NCBI GenBank assembly: GCA_001507425.1
Contig: LMAJ01000015.1
Coordinates: forward strand, 1-64,000
Source of the DNA: Flavobacteriaceae bacterium CRH
GTDB lineage: Bacteria; Bacteroidota; Bacteroidia; Flavobacteriales; Flavobacteriaceae
Length of the DNA stretch: 64,000 nucleotides
Reading direction: 5' to 3'
Shown: piece by piece, positions 42,952 to 51,145 of the stretch
Layout: each line of letters opens with the position of its first letter
Numbering within the stretch: position 1 is the stretch's first letter
The notes under the pieces: model-generated
Told to the model about the DNA's origin: nothing
Database searches by the model: none
What the model saw: only the letters and a program-made list of their open reading frames with translations
Position numbers and translations under genes: made by a program

Positions 42952-45684
42952 TTAATAGAACAACCAGTCAATCGCTCCTTTTTCTCCTGCATCAATATAG
43001 CCTACATCTCGCGGCGTTATCGTTTGATTGGCATCAATAAAACCTAAAATAAGCACTCTTCCTTTTCCTAAATTCAATTCATTTTCTCCTGGTTGAAAAG
43101 TGTACGTATGAATATTGACACGAGGCAATTCTTTAAGATTAATAGCACTTGCCAAAATCACTTCGGCCTGACCGTAAGCATTTCCGGCTGCATCTGTTTC
43201 CAGACTTGGCGGAAATAAAAATCGCTTTTGATCTGAATTAAAATAACCTACAACCAATTTTACCGGTTTTGTATTTTTAAATTTCAACTGTGTTCCTTTT
43301 TCATTTTGAGCTGTTTCCTCAAAAGCAATTCCTTTTAAATTTTGCAATTCAGGCGCAATCTTAGTGAATTCTGAAATTGGCGTTCCGTACACTTTTGTGC
43401 CATTTTTCACCGCATAACTTCCTTTGCTTTCACTAAACAATGTTACTTCTGCCGTTTGCCATGGTTTTCCTTCTTTGGTTGCAATTTTTCCATCTTTTGA
43501 TGATTTCAACAAATCCAGATTTCGCTTAAAATTAACCAATTCTCTTTCGTAATGTGGTAATAATTCTGCCCAGGTTTTATTGTTTCCGTCATCGCCACCA
43601 ATTGGAATACGGCGTTGCGCGGTTTGCATGCTGTTGGCGTACCAATAAGTGTCTTTTGTTAAATTTACCAATATTTCATAATATTCGATGCTTTTTTCCA
43701 GATGCGGAAGCGCTTTATCTAAATCTGAAATGTCATTCGAATAACTGTATCGTAAAACCAATAAAGCTGCTTTTACCTTTTCTGAAAAGAAATCGGCGAA
43801 AGCCTTATAAGAATGCATATCGTTTTTAAGACGTAAAAATTCGTCTTTGTCTTTGGTTACTTTTGGTTCTGCTTTGTCAATTGCTTCAACGGCCAATCTT
43901 CCGTGTTCTGTGATTTCGGCAATAATTTGGGTTGGAAGTTCACCAACATGCGGTTCGTGATTCCACTCCTTTTTAGAATATTCTAAAAGTAATTCACCAA
44001 CTGGACCGCAAGATTCGTGGAAACCAGGATAAACACGCCATTTCGCCGGATTTACCAACTGGCTTTCGAACATTCCCAAAAGCAATGTCTGACGATTTCC
44101 TTCTGTGATTCCGAAACGTCTTAATGTTTTTGGCGCAATTTCTCCCGATTCGTCGTATGCCTTTTGAATATTATTTGCTGCTTCTGTATCTGTTCCGTAT
44201 TTAGTAGCTAAATCTTTATCCCAAAATTTAATTTCTTCGCTTCTGTCTCTTTTGCTATCCCATGCATATCTTGCCCAGGCTTTGTACCAAATCCAGTCGC
44301 GATCCATTTCGAGTAATCGTTCGCCTGTTTTTGTTTTATCTGCAGAATATGGCCAATCCCAATACGATGCCTGCGGATATAAATGTAATGCATTAGCTCC
44401 GTGTACGCTGTGCATCGCCTTTACCGTTTTCTGGATAAAGTCTGGTGAACCGTATCTGAAAGGCTCCAGATTTGCCAGAATGTGCACATTTTCAATATGA
44501 ATTGATTTTAAAGCACTTAGTTGTTTATGCGTTTCTCCCCAAGGTCCGCCTGGTGTATAAGTCGTTAACGATTCTCCGGTATATTTACTTTCTGTGTATA
44601 GGTTTTTGTACAACGGAAGCGATTTTTCCATTACCAAAGGTCCATCTGTATCATGCGAACGCAAAATAATGGGTGGTTCATCTGTTCTTCCTAACGCTTT
44701 TAAACCATCCTGAACACCCGGAATAATAGTTTTGGTAAACCATTCAACATCATCATCAACCGTATTTATGGCTTCTCCCAAACAAACCATCAATCCCACA
44801 TTTGGATATTTTTCGATAAAAGCAGCAATTGATTTTCGGGTATAATCTGAAAGTAGAGGTGTAATTGGTCTTGAACGATCCTGCGTTTTCATATTATAAT
44901 GCTCCGCAAAAGGCTTAGAAACAATAATATTGTAAAACATCTGAATTACCCAGATTCCTCTTTTGTTGGCTTCTTCGGTCAAAAATTTATAGACTTCTTC
45001 GTTCTTTTTGAAATCTTCGTCACTTACTTCTACCGCAAAAGGATAATCTTTCAGTTTTACTAATGAAGCAAATGGATGTCCATTCCATAAATACAAGGAA
45101 TTCATTCGGTTTTCAACTAACATATCCAAATACTTTATCCAAAGTTTTTTATCGTAAAACCACGGAAAAGTTTCCGGCGTATACGGATATTCGTAAACGT
45201 CTCTGCCCGGAAGATATGTCGTTTTTTGCATTCCGATGCAGGCTCCTCTCAAAACCATTTCAGGGCTGTCATCAATATTAATTTCTGATGGAATTTCGCC
45301 TGAACTTTTAATACGATCTGCTAATTCCATTGCTCCGTATAAAGCACCGCTTGCATCTGTTCCTTCTATGTAAATAATATTTTTTTGAGTACGGATTTGA
45401 AACCCCTCTTTTTTGCTTAATTGGCCGTCTTCTATTTTAGCAGATTTTGAATTCTGTTTCCAGAAATCAGTTCCTTTTTCGCCAATAACAATTACTTTGT
45501 CTTTTGAATTTTTAGTTATTTTATCCGAAGAAATAATTTTGAACCCTTTATTTGATAATGTTTCAGATAACTTCTCTACTCCAAATTGAGCACGCGGCGA
45601 TTTTGGATCACTAACAATAGTAATATTTTGCGCTGTAGCGAAAGTGGCGTAAAAACATAAAAAAAGTAAACTGAAGTATTTCAT
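42952..45684 (-). CDS. Large exported glycosidase-like protein, unassigned family (GH20/67-type N-terminal domain)
   Basis: This 910-residue protein has a signal peptide (cleavage after FATAQ). Residues about 20-135 look like the alpha/beta domain that precedes the catalytic barrel in GH20/GH67/GH84/GH115-type enzymes (SGALYGAMELADRI). A TIM-barrel-like region follows: KYLDMLVENRMNSLYLWNGH, then VGLMVCLGEAI (Glu about 304), LRSHDTDGP and HILANLEPFRYG (Glu about 407). A helical region and a beta-rich C-terminus complete it. No GH family can be assigned with confidence; an alpha-glucuronidase-like or other exo-glycosidase role in the pectin locus is inference. It lies between GH2 and the exported isomerase-like gene. 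Confidence 0.8.
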   Translation of the reverse strand: MKYFSLLFLCFYATFATAQNITIVSDPKSPRAQFGVEKLSETLSNKGFKIISSDKITKNSKDKVIVIGEKGTDFWKQNSKSAKIEDGQLSKKEGFQIRTQKNIIYIEGTDASGALYGAMELADRIKSSGEIPSEINIDDSPEMVLRGACIGMQKTTYLPGRDVYEYPYTPETFPWFYDKKLWIKYLDMLVENRMNSLYLWNGHPFASLVKLKDYPFAVEVSDEDFKKNEEVYKFLTEEANKRGIWVIQMFYNIIVSKPFAEHYNMKTQDRSRPITPLLSDYTRKSIAAFIEKYPNVGLMVCLGEAINTVDDDVEWFTKTIIPGVQDGLKALGRTDEPPIILRSHDTDGPLVMEKSLPLYKNLYTESKYTGESLTTYTPGGPWGETHKQLSALKSIHIENVHILANLEPFRYGSPDFIQKTVKAMHSVHGANALHLYPQASYWDWPYSADKTKTGERLLEMDRDWIWYKAWARYAWDSKRDRSEEIKFWDKDLATKYGTDTEAANNIQKAYDESGEIAPKTLRRFGITEGNRQTLLLGMFESQLVNPAKWRVYPGFHESCGPVGELLLEYSKKEWNHEPHVGELPTQIIAEITEHGRLAVEAIDKAEPKVTKDKDEFLRLKNDMHSYKAFADFFSEKVKAALLVLRYSYSNDISDLDKALPHLEKSIEYYEILVNLTKDTYWYANSMQTAQRRIPIGGDDGNNKTWAELLPHYERELVNFKRNLDLLKSSKDGKIATKEGKPWQTAEVTLFSESKGSYAVKNGTKVYGTPISEFTKIAPELQNLKGIAFEETAQNEKGTQLKFKNTKPVKLVVGYFNSDQKRFLFPPSLETDAAGNAYGQAEVILASAINLKELPRVNIHTYTFQPGENELNLGKGRVLILGFIDANQTITPRDVGYIDAGEKGAIDWLFY

Positions 45685-45710
45685 GGTATTGTAATTTATT
45701 CTTAAACATT

Positions 45711-45800
45711 AAATCTGCCAAATCTGCTTAAATCTGTGTAAATCTGCGTGCAATTTTTTCACGCAGATCAAGGCAGATTTAAGCAGATAAACGCAGATTA
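45711..45800. repeat. AAATCTGC-type inverted repeat, family D, copy 1
   Basis: A run of AAATCTGCnnAAATCTGC units on the left pairs with GCAGATT units on the right around CAATTTTTT (AAATCTGCGTG with CACGCAGAT at the centre). It fills most of the spacer between two pectin-locus genes. Confidence 0.8.
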
Positions 45801-45857
45801 AAAGTGTGAACTTGCACTGTTTAACTTTTACATATTCAGCGCTTTTATTTAAACTTA

Positions 45858-46748
45858 TTAATTCTGAAAAATCTTTTTTAAGTACGCGACGTTTGCACCG
45901 TAATTTGCTTTTACATTATGTACTTGCGTCACGTCACGAGAACGTTCTACAATTAACCAGCCACTCCATTTCATTTCGTCCAGCGTTTTTTTGATTTCGG
46001 GCATATGAATTATGGTGTCATTTTCAAGCCAAACTTTATCGGTGTTTGAAGCGTGAATTTGTGCCAAATGTTTTTTGCCTAATATTTTTAGTTCTGATAC
46101 AATATCTCTTCCGTTATCTGCGGCATTAGCAAAATTGAACGAACTTTTGATGTGTTTAGAACCAATTTCTTCTAATAATTTTTTCTCTTCGGTAGCATTC
46201 AGTGAAGTTTCAATCGCGATAACTCCGCCAATTTTACCTACCTGTTTTCCTGCCCATTTTAGTCTTTCAATAACAACCGGACGCAATTCCGGATTTTTAA
46301 CCAAATCGCTTTCTGTTCCTAATGGAAGATAAGCGACTTTTACTTTCATGTCTTTCATTGCTTTTACGCAATCATTAATCATGGGTTCGATAGTTTCTCT
46401 CTTCGCAAACGACTGTGCATAGAATCCGGACATGGCGATAGAACTGATTCCCACTCCCAATTCTTTAGATTTATCCAAGAACTTTTGTCTTTCAATCGGA
46501 TCTCCCAATTTGCTGTCAAAAGTTGGTCTTTTTCCTAAACCTCCCATGTCCAGTTCTATTCCGTCGGCTTTGATTTCGCCTGCCAAACCAAAAGCACCTA
46601 ATTTTTGTCTTTTTAAAATCATCCAGTCACAAACGGCAACTTTGTATTGTTGTTTGTTTGTTGATGACTGAGCGGTCGCGCAGCTAGTAAATGTTGTTGG
46701 CAAAGCAACAAGCATTACAATGAACAATTGTTTTAGAAATGATTTCAT
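45858..46748 (-). CDS. Exported sugar isomerase/epimerase-like TIM barrel
   Basis: This 296-residue protein has a lipoprotein-type export signal (VALPTTFTSCATAQ). The mature protein is a xylose-isomerase-like TIM barrel of the AP_endonuc_2 superfamily: GIELDMGG, IAMSGFYAQ, VAIETSLNATEE, KSSFNFANA, LAQIHASNTD, WSGWLIVERSR. The metal-binding set looks partly present (E of IETS, N/D of FNFAN, H of QIHASN, E of IVERS). Export excludes the usual sugar-phosphate substrates. Known exported relatives take part in 3-keto-sugar processing, so a free or keto sugar from pectin is a possible substrate. The signal and fold are clear; the reaction is not. Confidence 0.85.
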   Translation of the reverse strand: MKSFLKQLFIVMLVALPTTFTSCATAQSSTNKQQYKVAVCDWMILKRQKLGAFGLAGEIKADGIELDMGGLGKRPTFDSKLGDPIERQKFLDKSKELGVGISSIAMSGFYAQSFAKRETIEPMINDCVKAMKDMKVKVAYLPLGTESDLVKNPELRPVVIERLKWAGKQVGKIGGVIAIETSLNATEEKKLLEEIGSKHIKSSFNFANAADNGRDIVSELKILGKKHLAQIHASNTDKVWLENDTIIHMPEIKKTLDEMKWSGWLIVERSRDVTQVHNVKANYGANVAYLKKIFQN

Positions 46749-46765
46749 GCTTATATTTTTTTTAA

Positions 46766-46901
46766 TGCCACAGATTAAAAGATTTTAATGAAAAAAAATC
46801 TGCCAGATCTGCTAAATCTGCTTGAAAAAATTAACTCTCGCAGATTTTGGAGATATAATTAAGAATTAAAAAATCATTCTTAATCATTTTAATCTGTGGC
46901 A
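46766..46901. repeat. Inverted repeat, family D, copy 2
   Basis: The perfect 15-base outer arms TGCCACAGATTAAAA (46766-46780) and TTTTAATCTGTGGCA (46887-46901) enclose further AAATCTGC/GCAGATT units, the same vocabulary as at 45711 and 62015. Confidence 0.8.
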
Positions 46902-46912
46902 ACCTTTTCTGT

Positions 46913-48061
46913 TTATTCCTCTTCAGCTTTAACTGCGGTAACGGTTTTGTTTTCGTCTCCGGGCCAGATTCCGTTTTTGATTGGGAATGCTTTTAATTTA
47001 CTTGGATCGATTTTTACATATTTAATTTTTTCTCTTCTCCACGTATAAACGATATGCACCATTCCGTCAGAACTCTGAATCATTGACGGATATGAATATT
47101 GACTGATTTTTGAGTCTTCTAAAACCAAAGCCGCTTTCCAGTTAATTCCATCATCAGAAATTGAAACATTCAAAGGTGTTCTTGGTCCTTTTGCTTCTTT
47201 TCCGGGAGGTAAAACGTGATTGTAAACCAACAAATGTTTTCCGTTTTTAAGGGTTACGGCATCGGTTCCTGAATTGTTATTTGGTAATCCGATCAACTCG
47301 ATATCCGACCATGTTTTTCCGTTATCTTTTGAAAAAGTACTAAAGATAGCTCTGTTTCTCGTTCTTCCAATCGCCTGAATACTCCCATCTTTATGAAAAA
47401 GAATACTGGGCTGAATGGCATTGATTTTGTTTTTCCCTCTTGATAAAGTATCTCCTAAAACCCATGTTTTTCCGAAATCAGGAGAAGTTTCCATACGCAA
47501 TCTCCAACCATCACCTTCAATACTTGACGGACATAATAAAGTTCCGTTGCTTAATAAAACCGGTTTGTTTTTGATGGGTCCCAGAAAATCTTTGCTTGGC
47601 ATATTTTTAGCCTCAGACCAGGTTTTTCCGTTATCAGATGAAGTCCTGATTACGCCCCACCATTCTGATGGTTTTGGTCCTATTTTGTAAAAAAGCATTA
47701 AATCTCCACCTGGAATTTGATATAAAACCGGATTCCATGTTGGTAATCTTGGTCCTTCTTTCATCACTCCGTCGGCAACCTGAATGCCTTCTGTCCATTT
47801 ATCGCTGCCTTTTGGTTTTATACTTACATAGATACAAACATCAGGATTTCTCTCGTGTTTTCCTCCAAACCATGAAGCTACTAAATCGCCATTTGTCGCC
47901 TCAACAATTGTAGCAGCGTGACAAGACGGATACGGCGCTTTATCGTATATAAATTCGTCGACTAAAATCCCTTCTTTCCAGGTCTTTTTCTCTAATGCAG
48001 ATTTACAGCTTCCTAAAAGGAAAAGGCCAAACAAGATAAATGTCAATTTTATGATCTTCAT
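46913..48061 (-). CDS. Sialidase-fold (BNR/Asp-box) lipoprotein
   Basis: This 382-residue protein has a lipoprotein signal (LFLLGSCKSA). Three Asp-boxes (SxDxGxTW: SSDNGKTWSEA, SPDFGKTWVLG, SKDNGKTWSDI) mark a six-bladed sialidase-type propeller of the BNR_2 class. The N-terminal CHAATIVEATNGDLVASWFG block is typical of this subgroup. Sialic acid is not expected in pectin, but the fold also serves enzymes for ulosonic acids such as Kdo and Dha (which occur in rhamnogalacturonan II) and other exo-acting enzymes. The true substrate is unknown. A direct-repeat array upstream suggests that it may start a separate transcript. Confidence 0.85.
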   Translation of the reverse strand: MKIIKLTFILFGLFLLGSCKSALEKKTWKEGILVDEFIYDKAPYPSCHAATIVEATNGDLVASWFGGKHERNPDVCIYVSIKPKGSDKWTEGIQVADGVMKEGPRLPTWNPVLYQIPGGDLMLFYKIGPKPSEWWGVIRTSSDNGKTWSEAKNMPSKDFLGPIKNKPVLLSNGTLLCPSSIEGDGWRLRMETSPDFGKTWVLGDTLSRGKNKINAIQPSILFHKDGSIQAIGRTRNRAIFSTFSKDNGKTWSDIELIGLPNNNSGTDAVTLKNGKHLLVYNHVLPPGKEAKGPRTPLNVSISDDGINWKAALVLEDSKISQYSYPSMIQSSDGMVHIVYTWRREKIKYVKIDPSKLKAFPIKNGIWPGDENKTVTAVKAEEE

Positions 48062-48197
48062 TCTTAATTTTATTTGAATTAAAATTTTGGATTATAAATA
48101 CATTCCTAATATTTTTTTAGGGGAAAATATTTATTAAGTGTAAAAATAACACTAAAAAATTAACAATGTATCCTGTACTGTCCCGAATTGTCTAAAA
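48062..48197 (-). promoter_or_regulatory. Spacer with 10-bp-period direct repeat, candidate internal promoter
   Basis: This 136-base gap is one of only two in the pectin locus where I found no long inverted repeat. On the minus strand, beginning 5 bases after the GH78 stop, GACA, GACA and GATACA occur at 10-base intervals (48167-48193: GACAATTCGGGACAGTACAG, then GATACA). The array is about 105 bases upstream of the sialidase-like start, a position suited to an activator site. No convincing TAnnTTTG box was found. Confidence 0.4.
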
Positions 48198-50960
48198 TTA
48201 ACGCTTTACGACGATAGCGTAAGATCCCGATGACAAATTCAAAACCAAATTGTTGTTTTCTATTTTATAGGAAGATGAAAAAGCAGCGCTTAATTTTTGA
48301 TTATTTATGGTTACTGCCGAAATATCAGAAGTTGGCAAATAAACGTTAGCCGAACTATTTGCAGGAATATTTATTTTCCAGTCGAGTTTGTTTCTGTCTT
48401 TCTTCCAATCACTTTTAATCCATCCATAAACAGATTCGTAAGAGGCATTTACAAAAGTTAATCCGGCTTCAAAATCAGGTTTCATGATAATTTTTTTGAA
48501 ACCCGGAGTTTCAGGATTGCTTTTGATTCCGGCGATATTTTCATAATACCAAATCAGTAAATCGCCCAATAACATGACGTGGTTTTGCGAATTCATTTTA
48601 GGATCTGCGGTGTTTCCGTTCCATAATTCCCAAATTGTTGTTGCGCCATTTTTTGCCATATAACCCCAACTCGGATAAGTATTATTTGATGCCAGTTTGT
48701 AACTTAAATCCGGTCTTCCGAACTGAGATAAGGTTCGCATCAAAAACTGAGTTCCAATAACTCCGGTACTAATATGACCTTTGTAAGTGACTTCGACTTC
48801 ATGTACAATGTTATCAAAAACCTTAGTTTCTAAATTTTCAGGAACAAGTCCAAATGCCAGCGGAAGCAAGTTTGCCGTCACCGTATTATTCGCATATTTA
48901 TTTGTTTTTGGATCGAAAAACTTTGCGTTAAAAGCCGTTTTTATTCTTTCCGAAAGGGAATCGTAATATTGGATATCATCAGAATTTGTTCCATTAATTG
49001 TTGCAAACTTTTTCATTTTCTGCAATAAATGATAATAAAAAGCGCTGGCAATTAATTCGCCATTTGTAGTTCTTGCAGAATCTTTGGAGTGAATCAATTC
49101 TAAAGATTCCGGCGGTACGCACCAGTCTCCGTATTTATCTTTGGTCATTAAATCTTTAACCAGATAATTTTCTTCCATATACACCACCCATTTTTTCATC
49201 GCTGGATAATGTTTTTCAATTACTTTTTTATCTCCAAATTGATGATACAACATATCTGCAACCGTAATATACGTTCCCGGCCAGGTTACATTATCTCCGT
49301 AATAACGCCAAAATGCCGGCGCAACATCCGGAATTCCACCATCTGCAGTTTGTGCATTTTTAATATCGTCAAGCCATTTGGCGTACAAGGTTTGATTATC
49401 GAATAAAAAGCTTTCGCCATAAGCTCCGGTTGTTCTGTCTCCCATCCAGGGCTGGCGTTCATTTCGTTGCGGACAATCAATTGGCATTCCTTTGTAATTT
49501 CCTCTAATTCCCCAATACGCATTTTTAAAAATCTGGTTCATTGTCGCATCCGAAGATTCAAAAGTTCCCGTTGTTTTGATATCATCGTAAACCACTTTTC
49601 CAATAAAATTATCTACGGTTGGCTTTGTCGGAAAACCTGAAACCTCAACAAAACGGAATCCGTGAAATATAAATCTTGGCTCCCAAATTTCTTCGCCTTC
49701 GCCTTTTAAAGTATAAACATCGGTCGTTCTGGCGTCGCGTAAATTTTCGATATACAAAGAACCGTCGGCTTGTAAAGATTCGGCAAATTTCAACGTAATT
49801 TTATCGCCGCTTTTTCCTTTTACTTTCAATTGAAGCCAGCCAACCATATTCTGACCCATATCAAGAATATAAGTTCCTTTAGGGGTTTGTTTAATCGAAA
49901 TGGGTTTTACTTCGCCCATTATTTTCATATTAGGCGTCATTTGCGCTTCATAAAAACCACCCGGTTCCTGAACATATTCTGCTGTTAACCAAGTTTTATC
50001 GTCAAAATTGGTTGTATTCCAATTTTTCATTTCTTTTCGGGCGTCGTATTCTTCGCCGTCATATTCATTGTTCGATAAAATGGGCCCATTTGTAGTTACT
50101 TTCCAGGTATCGTCCGTTCTAATTACGTCTTTTGTTCCATCGGTGTATTCAACAAACAATTGCAACGCCATTTTTGGGTAACCAAAAGTCTTGATTTTAT
50201 ACGGTTTATAATCCTGACGCATCGTAAAAAAACGTCCGTTTCCTAAAATTGTTCCCAACATATTTTTACCTTCTTTTAGTTGAGAAGTCACATCAAAAAC
50301 ATTGTATTTTACATTCTTCGTATAATCCGTAGGAACCGGCGCCAAAACCTGATCGCCAATTTTATTTCCGTTGATATACAATTCATAAAGCCCTAATCCC
50401 ATGATATAAACCCTGGCATTTTTGACTTGTTTTTTTAAGCTGATTTCTTTGCGAAGATATCTTGCAGACAATTTAGAATATTGAGAAATACTATCTCCGG
50501 CAGAAGCTTTTTCGTAACCAATCCAGCGTGTCGATTTCCAGTCGGCATAATTTAAAATTCCCATGCTGAAATGAGCATTTTCTTTCGATTGAATTTCGCC
50601 TTTATTGGTAAAAACCGTTACTTTCCAAAATGCATTTTGTCTGTCGTCCAGTCTTTTTCCTTTATAAAGAATATTGACAGATTCATTACTTTCAACTTTT
50701 CCACTATCCCATAAATCAGCTTTATTCGAATTTAAATTTTCTAAAGTCGAAGCTACTAAAATTTGATACCCTGTTTGTTTTACATCATTTACATCTGCAT
50801 TAATTTGCCAGCTCAATCTTGGTTTTACAACATCAATTCCTTCCGGATTGTTCAGCATTTCGCATTGCAAATTGGTAACGCTGATTTTATTTTGGGCTTT
50901 CGCCGAAAAGGAAATCAAGGTTATGATGATGAATGTTGTATGTAAAAAAAACTTTTTCAT
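48198..50960 (-). CDS. GH78 alpha-L-rhamnosidase, copy 1
   Basis: This GH78 enzyme has about 920 residues from ATG 50960, chosen because MKKFFLHTTFIIITLISFSA is a signal peptide; a longer reading from 51062 would run through the neighbouring repeat. Bacterial rhamnosidase N-terminal beta domains are followed by the (alpha/alpha)6 barrel with PIDCPQRNERQPWMGDR (catalytic acid region) and GATTIWELWNG (general base Glu), then a C-terminal beta sandwich. The enzyme hydrolyses terminal alpha-L-rhamnose, here presumably from rhamnogalacturonan. It shares its domain order with the second GH78 in the locus but is not a recent duplicate. Confidence 0.95.
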   Translation of the reverse strand: MKKFFLHTTFIIITLISFSAKAQNKISVTNLQCEMLNNPEGIDVVKPRLSWQINADVNDVKQTGYQILVASTLENLNSNKADLWDSGKVESNESVNILYKGKRLDDRQNAFWKVTVFTNKGEIQSKENAHFSMGILNYADWKSTRWIGYEKASAGDSISQYSKLSARYLRKEISLKKQVKNARVYIMGLGLYELYINGNKIGDQVLAPVPTDYTKNVKYNVFDVTSQLKEGKNMLGTILGNGRFFTMRQDYKPYKIKTFGYPKMALQLFVEYTDGTKDVIRTDDTWKVTTNGPILSNNEYDGEEYDARKEMKNWNTTNFDDKTWLTAEYVQEPGGFYEAQMTPNMKIMGEVKPISIKQTPKGTYILDMGQNMVGWLQLKVKGKSGDKITLKFAESLQADGSLYIENLRDARTTDVYTLKGEGEEIWEPRFIFHGFRFVEVSGFPTKPTVDNFIGKVVYDDIKTTGTFESSDATMNQIFKNAYWGIRGNYKGMPIDCPQRNERQPWMGDRTTGAYGESFLFDNQTLYAKWLDDIKNAQTADGGIPDVAPAFWRYYGDNVTWPGTYITVADMLYHQFGDKKVIEKHYPAMKKWVVYMEENYLVKDLMTKDKYGDWCVPPESLELIHSKDSARTTNGELIASAFYYHLLQKMKKFATINGTNSDDIQYYDSLSERIKTAFNAKFFDPKTNKYANNTVTANLLPLAFGLVPENLETKVFDNIVHEVEVTYKGHISTGVIGTQFLMRTLSQFGRPDLSYKLASNNTYPSWGYMAKNGATTIWELWNGNTADPKMNSQNHVMLLGDLLIWYYENIAGIKSNPETPGFKKIIMKPDFEAGLTFVNASYESVYGWIKSDWKKDRNKLDWKINIPANSSANVYLPTSDISAVTINNQKLSAAFSSSYKIENNNLVLNLSSGSYAIVVKR

Positions 50961-51015
50961 GGTATTATTTTTTTTGCTTTGCGATGATTTTGGTTTCTCG
51001 CAGATTTTATTCTCA

Positions 51016-51124
51016 TTTTTTGTCATCCTGACGGAGGAAGGATCACACACGAAACTCGACAAAGATTGGCGATCTCTATGCGGAGTTTCTAGTGTGATCC
51101 TTCCTCCGTCAGGATGACAAAAAA
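51016..51124. repeat. Long inverted repeat, family A, copy 3 (inverted loop)
   Basis: It has perfect 33-bp arms (51016-51048 and 51092-51124) with core CCTGACGGAGGAAGGATCAC around a 43-base loop. The loop is the reverse complement of the loops of the other copies (ACTCGACAAAGATTGG...TATGCGGAGT). Confidence 0.95.
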
Positions 51125-51145
51125 AACATGCTTAAAGTTAATTTC

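Noticed and set aside
46913..48061. True sialidase acting on host sialic acid
   Set aside because: The fold is sialidase-like, but the surrounding genes target plant pectin and no sialic-acid catabolic gene is present; only the fold is called.
50961..51062. Extended N-terminus of the first GH78 gene reaching 51062
   Set aside because: It is translated from the family A inverted repeat; ATG 50960 gives a standard signal peptide.
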